Shown piece after piece: positions 43,140 through 55,350 of a stretch of 64,000 bases of DNA (positions are counted from its first letter, which is position 1; every line of letters starts with the position of its first letter). The notes under the pieces were generated by a model. That model did no database searches, was not told where the DNA came from, and worked only from the letters and a program-made list of their open reading frames with translations. The translations under genes and the position numbers were made by a program. This DNA is from Euleptes europaea (Eukaryota; Chordata; Lepidosauria; Squamata; Sphaerodactylidae): assembly GCF_029931775.1 (NCBI RefSeq), contig NC_079332.1:1252501-1316500 (forward strand). The letters run 5' to 3'.

Positions 43140-43520
43140 CGAGGGGTTCTCCCTGGGTCGGTGGGCTGCTCCCACTCCAGATGCCGGCGCCAGGCATTCC
43201 AAGGGTGTCGTGATGGAGCGCGGCGCGAGTAATGACCGCAATGTCTTTATCAACCTGTTCTCGGCATTGTGTTTTTATCAGGGCCATCTGCTCTGTGGAG
43301 AGTGGCAGCTGCCAGGCCCCGCAAAGCCCTCGGCTGCGTACTCGCGTGTAGAACAACATATTGTCATAATTTCCCTGGTATTACGAGATGAAATAACGTT
43401 AACTGAGATAAGGAAGGGGACGTTGTTGCTGTGCTTGCATTGGCAAGGAGGGCTTCTGCCGTACCCTGAAAGTCACAGGAAGCCCAACGGGCCTTTGCGT
43501 TCAGGCAACGAAGCAATGAG
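43140..43520. promoter_or_regulatory. Candidate conserved noncoding element
   Basis: Repeat-free block with gagtaatgaccgcaatgtct, tattgtcataatttccctgg and gaaataacgttaactgag. Confidence 0.3.
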
Positions 43521-43740
43521 GCTGATTTGGCGTGCTCGAGCAACGGCTGCTTTTGGCGAGGCACGCTTGCCCAGCTGAATCTTGGCCCTCTCCCTTGAGG
43601 TTCAGCCTCCGCCAGTTGCTCAATGTCTCCCAGAACTTCTCGCTCCGCTGGGTCCCTTCAGTCCAGAGCTTCCAGCCGGTCTTTGGCTGTCCATCCAAGC
43701 CAGCCCGTCAACTGTGCTGAGCCTCCTTTGGCCACAAGAT

Positions 43741-44056
43741 TGAAGAAGAAGAAGAAGAAGAAGAAGAGTTGGTTTTTATATGCCGACTTTCTCTACCACT
43801 TGAGGGAGACTCAAACCGGCTTACAGTCACCTTCCCTTCCCCTCCCACAACAGACACCCTGGGAGGTAGGTGGGGCTGAGAGAGCTGTGACTAGCCCAAG
43901 ATCACCCAGCTGGCTTTGTGTGGAGGAGTGGGAAAACAAATCCAGTTCACCAGATTAGCCTCCGCTGCTCACGTGGAGTGGGGAATCAAACCCTGTTCTC
44001 CAGATCAGAGTCCATCGCTCCAAACCGCCGCTCTTAACCACTACACCACGCTGGTG
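43741..44056 (-). repeat. Type B SINE with GAA tail
   Basis: Reversed full copy starting with (GAA)9-like text and ending accactacaccacgctgg. Confidence 0.85.
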
Positions 44057-44159
44057 GAAGAAGATTGGCTCTTCTTCCACCCGATGGGACCAGTCCCTGG
44101 ACAGACACGGGACTCAGTGTTCCCAGGGGTTATAGCCACCCAAGTTACAAAAAAAAGTA

Positions 44160-44640
44160 AATTTCAAAAGAAAGAGTTTGTTCTGAGCTCAGGTTTTAGC
44201 CACAGCGCCTGCTGCACTTTAGATACTTTCCTCGGAGCAGCCCCGGAAGAAGCAAGAAAGGGGATCAATTACTGCGCTCTGTGCCATGTTTGATGTCCAG
44301 GGCAGCTTTTCACCTTTTCTTTTCCCGAGCAAATAGCGTTTGAGAGCAACACCCTGGCCTGCCCCGATTGCTCTCCAAGGCAGTGTAATTGTTTGTCACA
44401 CAGCAGAGCGGCTGCACACGCCGGAGCTTTTCCAAATGGCCGGGCAGCGATTTGAACAGTCGAGCGCTGCTTCCTTCGCGTCTTGCCATTTCTGCTTAAA
44501 AACAATTGAGGTGTTTTTGTGAAATTCAAGGGCTGGAGCCCGAACCATGCTATTAGGATAAGTGAGCCTGAAAGGGAGCAAGAAATCATACAGTCGATTT
44601 ATAGAACAAACAAAAAAAGGAAATAATTGAAATGGATTTA
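44160..44640. promoter_or_regulatory. Candidate conserved noncoding element
   Basis: Unique block with aaaaacaattgaggtgtttt, gcaaatagcgtttgag and gtgtaattgtttgtcaca. Confidence 0.3.
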
Positions 44641-44721
44641 ATTTAACATGTAGGCAGGAAGCTTATTCTTTTGATCTGCACATGGAGAAAGTTGTGGATG
44701 ATGGCAGGGGAGGTGGAAGGA

Positions 44722-44808
44722 GGTGTGTGTGTGTGTGTGTGTGTGGGTTGTTGGCGGGGGGTTGTATGCCTGTAACATCCATGCAGCAAAACAGAGGTGA
44801 CTTTTGGC

Positions 44809-44849
<41 letters not shown>
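44722..44849. repeat. Facing GT and CA microsatellites
   Basis: A (GT)n run at about 44722-44746 and a (CA)n run at about 44812-44849, 65 bases apart and complementary. Confidence 0.9.
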
Positions 44850-44879
44850 CCCTGCAGCATAACCAGTGGAGCATGATCT

Positions 44880-45110
44880 TTATTTAACTGCTCCCTGTTT
44901 CTCCCACCATCGCTGGGGTGGGGGAAGGCCAGCGATACTCCAGAACAATTTGTCACAGGAAGTGAGGAATTAATTGCAAGACACACCCTGCAGGGGAGTT
45001 TTTGATAAAGCAGAATGTAATTATCCAAGCTGGAATTTAGGCTCTTAGCTAATAGCCCTAAAGTGCCCTGGGTTTTTAATATCCCTGTAAAAATACTCAC
45101 CTGTTCTTGA
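44880..45110. promoter_or_regulatory. Candidate conserved noncoding element
   Basis: Unique sequence with gaggaattaattgcaag, gaatgtaattatccaagctg and agctaatagccc. Confidence 0.3.
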
Positions 45111-45524
45111 AACTGTGACTTCCAACACCAGGTATTTATCTCTGCTTGCAGATAGATCTACTCCAGGCTTCCCTGGCGGTTTTGTTTCGATGACGCGGCT
45201 GCTGTATATAGCGGCGTAGCCAGGACAGAGACTCAGGTGCGCTCGCCCTCTCTTTGGGGGTCACGTTCCTGGTGGCGTTTCAGGGCCAGGGGTCTTCTGT
45301 CGGGTGGGTTTCTACTTCAAAGAGAACCTTGGTCAGCCCGCCGTGATCAGAAGCTGGGCAGAACCTCTAGGCATCTTCTCCCGTCGTTCACCCCTCGTCT
45401 CCAGCCAAGAAAAGTGAAATGGTGCCTGCTCAGTTCACCCCTGACAAGCTCGCACTTGTTTTTTTTAATTATTTAAATATTTGTATCTTGCTTTTTCTCT
45501 TGCAAAACAGGACTCCAAGTGGCT

Positions 45525-45720
45525 TAAAGGTAAAGGTTCCCTGTGCAAGAACCGGGTCATTCCTGACCCATGGGGTGACTTCACATCCCGACATTTACTA
45601 GGCAGACTGTGTTTACGGGGTGGTTTGCCAGTGCCTTCCCCAGCCAATCTTTCTTTTACCCCCAGCAAGCTGGGTACTCGTTTTACCGACCTCGGAAGGA
45701 TGGAAGGCTGATTCCACCTT
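45525..45720 (+). repeat. Dispersed repeat (aaaggtaaaggttccctgtg type)
   Basis: taaaggttccctgtgcaaga, gacccatggggtgacttcac and tggtttgccagtgccttccc form a repeat I know from squamate genomes; class uncertain. Confidence 0.55.
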
Positions 45721-46300
45721 GAGCAACTGTCCTATGGGGAGCAGTTAGGACTCTTAGGGCTGTTTAGCTTGGAAAGAAGGCGGCTAAGGGGAGACATAAT
45801 AGAGGTCTATAAAATTATGCATGGTTTGGAGAGAGGGGACAGGGAGAAGTTTTTCTCCCTCTCCCATAATACTAGAAAACGGGGTCATCTACTAAAGCTG
45901 GAGGGCGAGAGATTCAAAACAGATAAAAGGAAGTATTTTTTCACACAACGCATAGTTAAATTGTAGAACTCCCTGCCCCAGGATGTGGTGATGGCTGCCA
46001 GCTTGGAGGGCTTTAAGAGGGGAGTGGATATATTCATGGGGGAGAAGGGTATTCATGGCTATTAGTTAGAATGGATACTAGTCATGCTGCATACCTATTC
46101 TCTCTTTTCTATCAGAGGAGCATGCCTATTATTTTGGGTGTGGTGGAACACAGGCGGGATGGTGCTGCTGCAGTCATCTTGTTTTGTGGGCGTCCTAGAG
46201 GCCCCTGGTTGGCCACTGTGTGAACAGACTGCTGGACTTGATGGGCCTTGGTCTGATCCAGCAGGGCCTTTCTTATGTTCTTATATGCTCTTATGAGCCG
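45721..46300 (+). repeat. CR1 LINE, end of ORF2 and 3' UTR
   Basis: Reads GLFSLERRRLRGDIIEVYKI and KIMHG, the CR1 C terminus, then a 3' UTR ending gatgggccttggtctgatcc and cttatgttcttat. It has the same subfamily 3' end as the copies at 10384, 22276 and 37941. Confidence 0.85.
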
Positions 46301-46657
46301 GCTACCTGAAACCGACTTCCATTGGGATTGAACTCAGGTTGTGAGCAAAGCTTGGGCTGCAGTAGTGCTTACACAACCCCAAAGCTCCCTTAAAAGTGCC
46401 AGGCTCTGGAGGATCCATTCCTTCTCTGCTGGAAGTCTCTTGGTGTTCTTCTGCAGTAGAAGTGACCCTCAGGGGCCAAGGGTTGGCTGGCTGTAGTGGA
46501 TTCTAGGGGCGTTTGCCTTCTGGTCCAGGGAGGGTCTGTCTTTGGGAACGACCTGGCCTCCCCAAGACACCTGCTCCTTCCTGTGGTCTGTTTCCACACA
46601 TCTCTTTCCCCCTCACACACACACAGGCTGAGGTCTTCCGTGGGGCTCACCGCTACC

Positions 46658-46868
46658 TAGGGTTGCCAACCTCCAGGTACTAGCAGGAGATCTCCTGCTA
46701 TTACAACTGATCTCCAGCCGATAGAGATCAATTCCCCTGGAGAAAAATGGCCTCTTTGGCAACTGGACTCTATGGCATTGAAGTCTCTCCCCTCCCCAAA
46801 CCCCGCCCTCCTCAGGCTCCAACCCCCCAAACCTCCTGCCGGTGGCAAAGAGGAACCTGGCAACCCTA
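46658..46868. mobile_element. hAT-like MITE with 8-bp target duplication
   Basis: TAGGGTTGCC at the left and GGCAACCCTA at the right. Flanks ccgctacc (46650-46657) and ctgcttcc (46869-46876) match at 6 of 8 bases. Confidence 0.75.
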
Positions 46869-46984
46869 CTGCTTCCCCATGGCCCTATGCTAAGTACCTT
46901 AACCTTTGGGAGTGCCGGTGAAGGGCCCGTTCGGTTCCTTCTCCTCTGGCACCTTCAGGGCACCCCTTTGTTTTCAGGTTTGTG

Positions 46985-47260
46985 ACCAAACAGCTCTCTC
47001 CCCCCTGCCCCGGTATTAATGAATGCCAGACCGTGATTGGGAGGGGGGAGTTAGCTCAGGCCTCTTTGGCTGTGTTTTAAATGTGTTACCAGAGTCTGCC
47101 TGCAGCACAGAAATTAAGTTAGGGCCGGGATTTTATTACCCCCTTTATTTAATTCATCTTAACTGTTGCTTTCAAGCTGCGAACCAGCTGTTGACTGTGA
47201 AAATGGAATTTTAATTTGCAAGGAGCATCTTGAAGCATCCCTGTGAGAGATGTCCGTAAT
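46985..47260. promoter_or_regulatory. Candidate conserved noncoding element
   Basis: Unique block with cccggtattaatgaatgcc, tatttaattcatcttaac and gtccgtaattgctctgg. Confidence 0.3.
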
Positions 47261-47612
47261 TGCTCTGGTAATGGGGCGGTGGGTCAGTCTTCCATTGCCT
47301 GTCATGAAGTGCCCCAGGGCCTGTCCTGGAAGGAGAGGAGAGACCCCCCCCCCGAAACAGCACCAGGCATTGATCACCCAGCAGGTAGCACAGGAAGAAG
47401 CCGCTGGGGGGGGGGGACACCCACACCTCAGTCCACTCTTGCTTGACCCCGGGCCCTTGGGTCCTGAGCTGATGAGACAGGAGACAGTGAAGGGCTGCCG
47501 CTGACCTTGTAGGGACAGTATGGATGACCAAGTCCTTGCCAATGTGGAAGAAGCCTCAAGCCCTTCCGGAGAGCAGAAGGGGCTTGTGGCAGACAAGGCT
47601 GGTGGCCCAGAA

Positions 47613-47926
47613 TCCCCTCCAGCATGGTGTAGTGGTTAAGAGCGGTCGTTTGGAACGGTGGACTCTGATCTGGAGAACCAGGTTTGATTCCCCCCTCCTC
47701 CACGTGAGCAGCGGAGGCTAATCTGGTGAACTGGATTTGTTTCCCCGCTCCTACACACGAAGCCAGCTGGGTGACCTTGGGCAACTCACAGCTCTCTTAG
47801 AGCTCTCTCAGCCCCACCTACCTCACAGGGTGTCTGTTGTGGGGAGGGGAAGGTGATTGTAAGCCGGTTTGACTCTTCCTTAAGTGGAAGAGAAAGCCAG
47901 CATATAAAAACCAACTCTTCTTCTTC
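47613..47926 (+). repeat. Type B SINE
   Basis: Full forward copy: gcatggtgtagtggttaaga to aaaccaactcttcttcttct. Confidence 0.85.
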
Positions 47927-48307
47927 TCCTCCTCCCTGCCTCCCTCCCTCCAGGCTGACTCTTGGCACCGTCTGCAGTGGACGTGTATACAAATGACCAC
48001 CCCACCGAATCTGTCAAGAGGTGCTCTCTTATCACTCTTATCTTGGCCAGATCATCTCTGTATTTCTTCCCAGCACAATGAGCTCAACTGGAGAGCAGAG
48101 AACCCTTTGACAGGTCATGTGCTTTGTTCTCACCCGCGAAGCACGGCCTGCTGACAACTGTGGGCAAACTTGTCAAAGACGTCAGCTGGGGCTTCCCGTC
48201 TTCAAAGAACCTGGCGCTGCACACAACTTGAAACCGGCAGCTCCCTCGTCAGGCTGATCGTAGCCGCCTCTCACTGTTGGACGTGCAGATTCACCTGTCT
48301 GATGCAG

Positions 48308-48710
48308 AATCATAGAATCATAGAGTTGGAAGGGACCACCAGGGTCATCTAGTCCAACCCCCTGCACAATGCAGGAAATTCTAAACTACCTTCCCCCCAC
48401 ACCCCCAGTGACCCCTACATGCCCAGAAGATGGCCAAGATGCCCTCCCTCTCATGAACTGCCTAAGGCCATAGAATCAGCACTGCTGACAGATGGCCATT
48501 CAGCCTCTGCTTAAAAACCTCCAAAGAAGGAGAGCTCACCACCTCCTGAGGAAGCCTGTTCCACTGCAGAACCGCTCTGTTAGAAAATTCTTCCTAATGT
48601 CTAGATGGAAACTCTTTGGATTTAATTTTAACCCACTGGTTCTGGTCCGACCTTCTGGGGCAACAGAAAACAACTCGGCACCCTCCTCCATATGACAGCT
48701 CTTCAAGTAC
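48308..48710 (-). repeat. CR1 LINE 3' portion
   Basis: aatcatagaatcatagagtt to caactcggcaccctcctcc. Confidence 0.8.
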
Positions 48711-48944
48711 GGCCCATGAGGGTGCAGATGGAGCAATGACATTTTAGCTGTGACTCTCCTTTTGGGGTCTGGTGCCCTCCTCTCCCCAAGTCTGAACTTG
48801 TGGGAAACCCGCTTCTCCAGATGCCACAGAAGCGGGGTCACGTTGACTGGCAGAGATTTGAGTCGACCACAAATCTATGCATTGATTTAATCTGTATGCT
48901 GCTTTTCTGGATGTGGTACCCTTAGGGAGGCTACAACTGAGCAG

Positions 48945-49090
48945 CACGGTGTGGTGTAGTGGTTACAGTGTCAGGCCAGGATCTGGGAGACCCAGGTTCT
49001 AATCCTCTCTCTGCCATGGAAACTCACTGGGTGACCTTGAGCCAGTCACGCCTTGATGAGAAAAAAGTGGGGTATAAAGTAAGTAAATAA
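48945..49090 (+). repeat. Type C tRNA-derived SINE
   Basis: gtggtgtagtggttacagtg, gggagacccaggttctaatc and a ggtataaagtaagtaaataa tail. Confidence 0.75.
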
Positions 49091-49480
49091 AGTAAAACAC
49101 AGAAAAATATCACACGATCCTAATGCCACCATAAAAGCCTAGAAGCACCCCCAAAATCCAATAACCATTAAAAGCCATGAAAGCATAAAATTCACACAGC
49201 TGAAACCCACGGATAAAACCTCCACTTAGCACAAAAGCAATCTGGAACAACCGGTTCTTCTTCTTGTCAGGAAGGTCTGCAATGAGGGAAACTGGAGAAA
49301 GCTCCCAGGGCGGGGAGTTCCAAAGTTTGGGGCTACCGCCAAGGAGGAATTTGGAAGGCCCCTCGCTAAGTTGCCCTTTGGACACTGGAAGGTTTTGCTT
49401 GCGAGGGATACAGAGAAGCTGGAGCACCCCGGGATTTTCTTGGCTGCCCTGAGCTGGTTGTGGCCCACACAAGCTCAAAC
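49090..49480 (-). repeat. Possible LINE 3' region
   Basis: gggcggggagttccaaagtt and nearby text resemble a reptile LINE 3' UTR I have seen; the 137-codon minus frame here has no known domain. Low certainty. Confidence 0.3.
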
Positions 49481-51660
49481 ACATGGAGAGAAGCAGCCCC
49501 AGGCCTCTCACCCTCTTCTCCACCTAGGCTGCCTCTGCAGGCTGGGAAAACCCCTCTTTCTCAACACGCACCTGATAACAACACCCACCCACCACCTGAC
49601 GTTGGAGCCCCCATATATTCTGAGGCTTCGCTGGCCTCCCCGGATTCCTCTTAACGGAGGTCGGCGCAACCCCTCCGGGTACTGCAAATGAGACACATAA
49701 AGGGTAATGTCCTATGAAATCTCCGGGAGACAGATGGAAAAAACAACTTGAATGTCAAAATAAAAATTGATAGGCCCTGCCTTGGGTAGCCCAAACGCCA
49801 GGTATTACTTTAACAAGCTCCCAGAGTATCTGCAAAGTATCTGGCAGCCCTTCGGAGTCTTTGTCCTTATAGAGTGGCAAAGGACAGGCGCCCTCCAGTC
49901 CCGGGTCCTTCAGCCTCAAGGCCCCTGGCTGCCTTCGGCCCCTGGAGGCGGGGGGGGGGAGAGACAGCCAGTCGCAGCGGGGGCTCTCCTTTGCTTGCCC
50001 CCCCCCAAGACCCGTACCCCTGGGCGTGGGCTCTCTGTGCCCCAGGGAAGAGGGAAGCTGGCTGGCCCCTTTGGGGGAGAGAGGAGCTGTCCGCCCAGGG
50101 TAGTGCTGAAAGGAGTCCTGGTGCCACCCGGTGGGCACCTGAGGCAGCTGGAGGCACCTGCCCAGGTCCTGTGGGTCAGGCTGGAGGGCAGGGGAGGGAA
50201 GGGGCTGGCCAGGGGGAAGGGCAAAGGGAGAGGAGGGCCATCTTAACAGCTTTATAGGTCCCCTGGGCAAAGCAGTTCGCTGGGGCCCCTGCTTACACAA
50301 CCGCTCACAGGAACAAAAATGTCAACAGTCGATAAAATTAAAGATATATTTATTGGTGCTTCTGTAATGAACAAGTCCTTTTTACATTATACTTCAGTAT
50401 TTATTCTTAGTCCAAACCCAAATTAACATTAATAGTGTTCACTTTCTTTAGTAAAACACATGCTAAATATACAAGTCACAACACAGATAGATTAGCATGG
50501 GGCCCCTATGCTTGTGGGGCCCCTGGGCAACTGCCCAGCACATCCATGGGGGAGAGAGGGGCTTTTGCCGGTATAGTTGAAAACGAGGCTTCCTCGCCAA
50601 TGGGCAGTGCCCCCCTGGGGTCTAGCCCTCCCCCACAGCCCCAGAGTGGCCTCCTGGCCAGCCCGCCCGGGGTCCTGCTCAGCGTCTGCCCCTGCTCTCT
50701 ACGGCCCAGTCCTCCTGGCTTGGCCTAGCCTACCACGCAGGGTTATTGTGAGAAGAAAACGGAGGAGGGGCACGCCAGAGATGCTGCTGGGAGCTCCCGG
50801 GAAGGAGGGAGGAGCATGATGGTATTGGGGGTGTTTGGGGTGAGTGGCCTCTGCCTCCTCTGTCCATTTGGCCCCGCCTGACAGAGAGCCTCCGTGCCTT
50901 ATAGCTGATGCAGGGGCTTCGCTCCTCCTGCTCAGAATTCTGGCAGGCAAGCAGAGCCGGGGAGATCCGCTCCACGCATCTCCTCCAAATGCAAAACATC
51001 AAAGTCAGAGGAAACCCGGCTCTCTCCTTCGGATGAAAAAGAGATCTGGCTGACAGGGCGCTCAGAGCTTCACCAGGCACGGAGCGCACGTCAGGCGTTG
51101 CAGGCTCGGGGAGGGGGCTCTGGGGTGGGGGCGAATCAACAGGTTCTGAAGCCCCCAGTTACCAATGCGCATCTGGCCCAGGGCCACTGAGACAATGAAA
51201 AGTGTGGCCTTCTGGGTGATGACATCCAGTACATCCCTGCGAGGCTTGGATGGTTGGCCTTCTCCCTGGCAGAGGGGAAGACAAAGGGGCTGAGGAATCA
51301 GGAAGTGAAAGGAAAGGGCCTTCCCTGGTTTCCAGGGTGGGGAGAGAATGACAGCTCCTTCTGGGGGAGGTACGTGGGGTTATGGCTGCTTCCAGAACTT
51401 GCACATCTCCCCACAGAAGGGTGGCTCAGAACAGGAAACACCAAGCAGTTTGCCTTCCTGCCTGTTTGTTGTGAGCAGGGAGCCCAAATTTGGCTGCATC
51501 CGGTTTGCATAATCCGCCTTCTCGCTGGACTGTATTGCTTTCCCCCGCAACTTCCAAAATGGGCTTTGCACAAAGGGGGGACCACGCCTTTCTCTGGATT
51601 GTGGCTACTGGCATCCCAGTAGCCCCTCCGAGGCAGGGAGGCTGCACACGGGGCATGTTT
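49480..51660. other. Intergenic sequence, nothing recognised apart from an AT-rich patch
   Basis: GC-rich text with simple C and G runs. An AT-rich segment at about 50320-50480 lies between two ggggcccctgggcaa-like stretches (about 50250 and 50515) and may be an unassigned transposon. No gene. Confidence 0.3.
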
Positions 51661-51960
51661 GGCCAGCAAAAGTCCTAAGCTTGCCCAGAGCTGTCGAATA
51701 CAAGCCTTCAATTACCACCGAAGAGATCCTCCCTTCAAATGTGAGAAAAGAATTTCAGGTTTGGTAACGGCACCACGTGTTGAGATACGCATTTGGGGGA
51801 AACAAATATTGCTTTAATGGCATTAATTATGGATCCGTTGCCACGGCACCAAGGGGACTGGAAATGATCCAAAGGCAGAACCGGAATCAATGGTCCCAGT
51901 GAATAATTCATGTGTCTCCTTTGCAAAGCCTCATTCCTTCCGACGCCTCCAGCAGCAGGG
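51660..51960. promoter_or_regulatory. Candidate conserved noncoding element
   Basis: Unique block with ttcaattaccaccgaagag, gctttaatggcattaattat and gaataattcatgtg. Confidence 0.35.
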
Positions 51961-52227
51961 CCCAAAGCTGCCTGGCTTGCAGCACCATCCTGAGCACCGG
52001 AGAAAGAGGAAGAGAGCCGTTCCTGGTGTGTGAGCATGAGTGCGGGCATTCACATGCATCAGTGGTGTGGGTGGGTGTGGGTGTGGGTGTCTTCAGGGAG
52101 AAGAGGGTGCAGCCTGCCAGGCCCTGGGGGCATCTCCTGGGATATCTACAGTACCACCTCCCCACACTGGGGGCAAAGCCCTGACTCTGGGCTTGCGCTC
52201 CCCAAATCGCCCCCTATCCTTTGGCCT

Positions 52228-52437
52228 TAGGGTTGCCAGCCTCCAGGTAATAGCAGAAGATCTCCTGCTATTACAACTGATCTCCAGCCGATAGAGATCA
52301 GTTCACCTGGAGAAAATGGCCACTTTGGCAATTGGACTCCACTGCATTGAAGTCCCTCCCCTCCCCAAACCCCGCCCTCCTCAGGCCCCACCCAAAAAAA
52401 CCTCCCGCCAATAGCGAAGAGGGACTTGGCAACCCTA
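52228..52437. mobile_element. hAT-like MITE with 8-bp target duplication
   Basis: TAGGGTTGCC to GGCAACCCTA. Flanks tttggcct and ttttgcct match at 7 of 8 bases. Confidence 0.8.
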
Positions 52438-52499
52438 TTTTGCCTACAAGGAATACCAACAAAAAAAGGGGGGGGGAAACAAAATGGAACTCAACCAAA

Positions 52500-52900
52500 A
52501 TGTTGACTCCAAGCCGAAGAGGTTGAGCTACAAAATGCTAAAATTATAAATATATAAATTTTAATAAAGTGACAGTCAAGTTAAAAACATAAGGCCTCTA
52601 ACATAGGCACATCTTTCACATTCAATATATACATATAAACTTATACACGTGTGATGTACAATCTTACATTGACCAAAGTAGGATCCAATAAGGACCAAAC
52701 GCGTTTCGGCCTAAAAAGGCCTTCTCCAGTGGTCAGTCATAGAGATATAATCTAGCACACATCCTAATAATATAATTGTGTCATAATGTACAGCAAAAAA
52801 ATGCACAAAAGCCCTTCTAGTATAATGAAGCTCCCCGTAAGGTTATTTACTCCTTATATACTAGAACACAGCTTCCATGTCTTACCTTCTGTTACATGCT
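52500..52900 (-). mobile_element. Penelope-like or related retroelement fragment
   Basis: The minus strand has gaccactggagaaggccttt then aggccgaaacgcgtttgg, a hairpin-forming text typical of Penelope-like element ends in vertebrates, in AT-rich context. Confidence 0.45.
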
Positions 52901-53521
52901 GGGCTCCTGAGGATGTGTATACATCAAGCAGTGTATTACCGGTAGGTCAAGGAACACACCACAGGTTGACAGCATCAGTGTCAAGTTTTGTTTCAAAGAC
53001 AGGACATGACGCAACCAGGGAACCAAATGGCGCCTTTTATTGGGCCGGCTTGGCCTGGCAACGCAGCCTGTGGACTGCCCACGGGCGATGGAATTTGGCC
53101 TGATGCCACCTGAGCCATTCCCACCAAGTTCCCAGGCTGGTGGTGGAAGTCGGGCCCCGAAGGCCAGGTGGTATGAAGTCCTGGGGGGCACGGCGTGCCT
53201 CTGGCCCGGGGGCATGGCGTGCCTCTGGCCCAGTGGCTCGATCAAATACCAGCGAGTTCTGCAGCCACGCTGCCTCAGAGCCAGGGGAGTCTTTTAATCT
53301 GAGAAGCTCCCGCCAAGCTCATCATAACGCCACATCAATTTTTGCTCAAAGAACGGAAAAGCGGGCTTCACCTTCTTATGGAGATTGATGGGTTTCATAA
53401 ACAGCTTCTATTTACCAAGGCAAGGTTAATAATTAGCAGGAGGCAGAAAATCTATTTCAAAATTTCCCCCAAGCACCACCGTGCCCAAGCAGGATGTCAG
53501 GCAGGTGGTCCTCAGCAAGTG

Positions 53522-53715
53522 AGCATGGGTTTGATTCCCCACTCCTCCACATAAAGCCAGCTGGGTGACCTTGGGCTAGTCACAGCTCTCTCAGCCCCAC
53601 CTACCTCACAGGGTGCCTGTTGTGGGGAGGGGAGGGGAAGGGAAGGTGATTGTAAGCTGGTTTGATTCTCCCTTAAGTGGTTGAGAAAGTCTGCATATAA
53701 AAATAACAACTCCTC
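53522..53715 (+). repeat. Type B SINE, 3' part
   Basis: gggtttgattccccactcct to tatctgcatataaaaataac-like end with a CTC-rich tail. Confidence 0.75.
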
Positions 53716-53989
53716 CTCCTCCTCCTCTTCCTATTCTTCTCCTTCTTCTCCCCCCACCCCGAAGGAGCATGAGGAATGGAGCCCCAGTCCCCCCCTCCTT
53801 CCCAAGAATCCCATCTGCTTCTGGACCAGAGGAGGCCCCCCCGGAGACGCCCCACTCCACCCTGGCACTTCTAGCTCCGCCGCTTGCTCTGCGCCACCTC
53901 TTCCCGGTCTCAGCACACATGCACACTCCTTCGCAAGCAGGCAGGGAGCCCATGGAGTGCAAGGCGCATTACTCCAGTCCCAGTGGTTT

Positions 53990-54250
53990 GACGGGCAGGT
54001 GAGTGTCTCCAGGCCCACCTCCTTCTGCGCCTGGACCGGCTGGCCGGCCTCCCCATTTGTTTAAAAAGGCCCTGATTATGCGAATTGAATTCTGTGGCCA
54101 AGCTGAGCGAAGGAGCCGTCTGAGTTGATTTAACCAAGCGGGGAGAGGAGCCGCTCGCCGGCTGGTGCACTATCAAGATCAGAAACCTCTTACGGGAGTG
54201 ATTGCCCAACTGAACCTCGACACTCATAATTTCCTACGCCGAGTCCCCCT
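53990..54250. promoter_or_regulatory. Candidate conserved noncoding element
   Basis: Unique block with ccctgattatgcgaattgaa, ctatcaagatcagaaacc and ctcataatttcctacgcc. Confidence 0.3.
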
Positions 54251-54555
54251 CCTCACCCCCCGCACATCACTGCCTGCTTGAGGAGCAGACGCAGATCTGT
54301 CAAATGGCAGCATTGGGCTGCGGGGGGGGGGGGGAATTCATCTCTAGCTCTCCTTCAGCTTGCTAGGCCGAGAGGAGGGCCGCTGCTGCCCTCCCAAGGG
54401 TTAGAGTCACCTCCAATTTGCTGGGAGTGGCCTGAGCTGTTTGTATGGCGTGTCTCAGCTAGCGAGATGCCATCCCAGAGCCCCTGCTGCCAGCCTAGTG
54501 AAGGAAGAAAGCACAGCCACCCACCCTCTGGCCAGCATCACTGGTGCATGAATGA

Positions 54556-54818
54556 GGAGAGGGGCCGTGGCTCAGTGGTAGAGCATCTGCTTGGCATGCA
54601 GAAGGTCCCAGGTCCAATCCCCAGCATCTCCAGTTAAAGGGACTAGGTAAGTGGGTGATGTGAAAGACCTCTGCCTGAGACCCTGGAGAACCATGGAGAG
54701 GGGGCCATGGCTCAGTGGTAGAACATCTGCTTGGCATGCGGAAGGTCCCAGGTTCAATCCCCAGCATCTCCAGTTAAAGGGTCTGATTCAGTATAAGGCA
54801 GCTTCATGTGTTCATGTG
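54556..54818 (+). repeat. Two tandem type A SINEs, both shortened
   Basis: Heads gtggctcagtggtagagc (about 54567) and atggctcagtggtagaac (about 54706) follow each other; the second has lost its middle and ends gcagcttcatgtgttcatg. Confidence 0.85.
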
Positions 54819-54819
54819 T

Positions 54820-55350
54820 ACCCATTTACAAAGTGTAAAGGAAATACACCCTGCATTTCCTTTTGCTACAATACTGCACAACATTGGCCCAAACTTTAAT
54901 TCAGGCTGCGGCCTAGTTACCCCTAGCAAATGCATTTCAAAGCTCTGTTTGTAATCTGTGAGAGCGGGGGGGGGGGGAAGGAACTCTCTCAAGCCCCCTT
55001 CCCTTTGAAGCTTGCTCACTGATGGCCCATCTGTCTCCAAGGTGATACATCCTGTCACACCTTAGCCCTCGCTGACTCTTGGGGTCTCCTGATGGTTTGC
55101 ATTTACTGCAGGAATGCAATTTATCCCTTGTCTTCAAAGAGTTGGCTAGTGACATGACATATATGAAATTGGTTTGTTGTTTTCCTGAGGAATTCATTGG
55201 CTGCTTGATCACCAGCTGACGAATTCGGACGGTATAAGAATAAACTTCTTCTGATATAGTTTTCATGACGCTTGGGAGGGAGACATGCTGGTCATGTCTC
55301 CAAGCGATCATCATCTGGCAACCATGAAGGGCTGACACTCTGCGTGTTAG
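54820..55350. other. Intergenic sequence, unassigned
   Basis: A 148-codon minus frame (55383-54937) has no motif or splice support. I see no gene. Confidence 0.3.

Noticed and set aside
49110-49523. 137-codon minus frame with a hydrophobic N terminus and C terminus
   Set aside because: No family motif; the region looks like a LINE 3' end.
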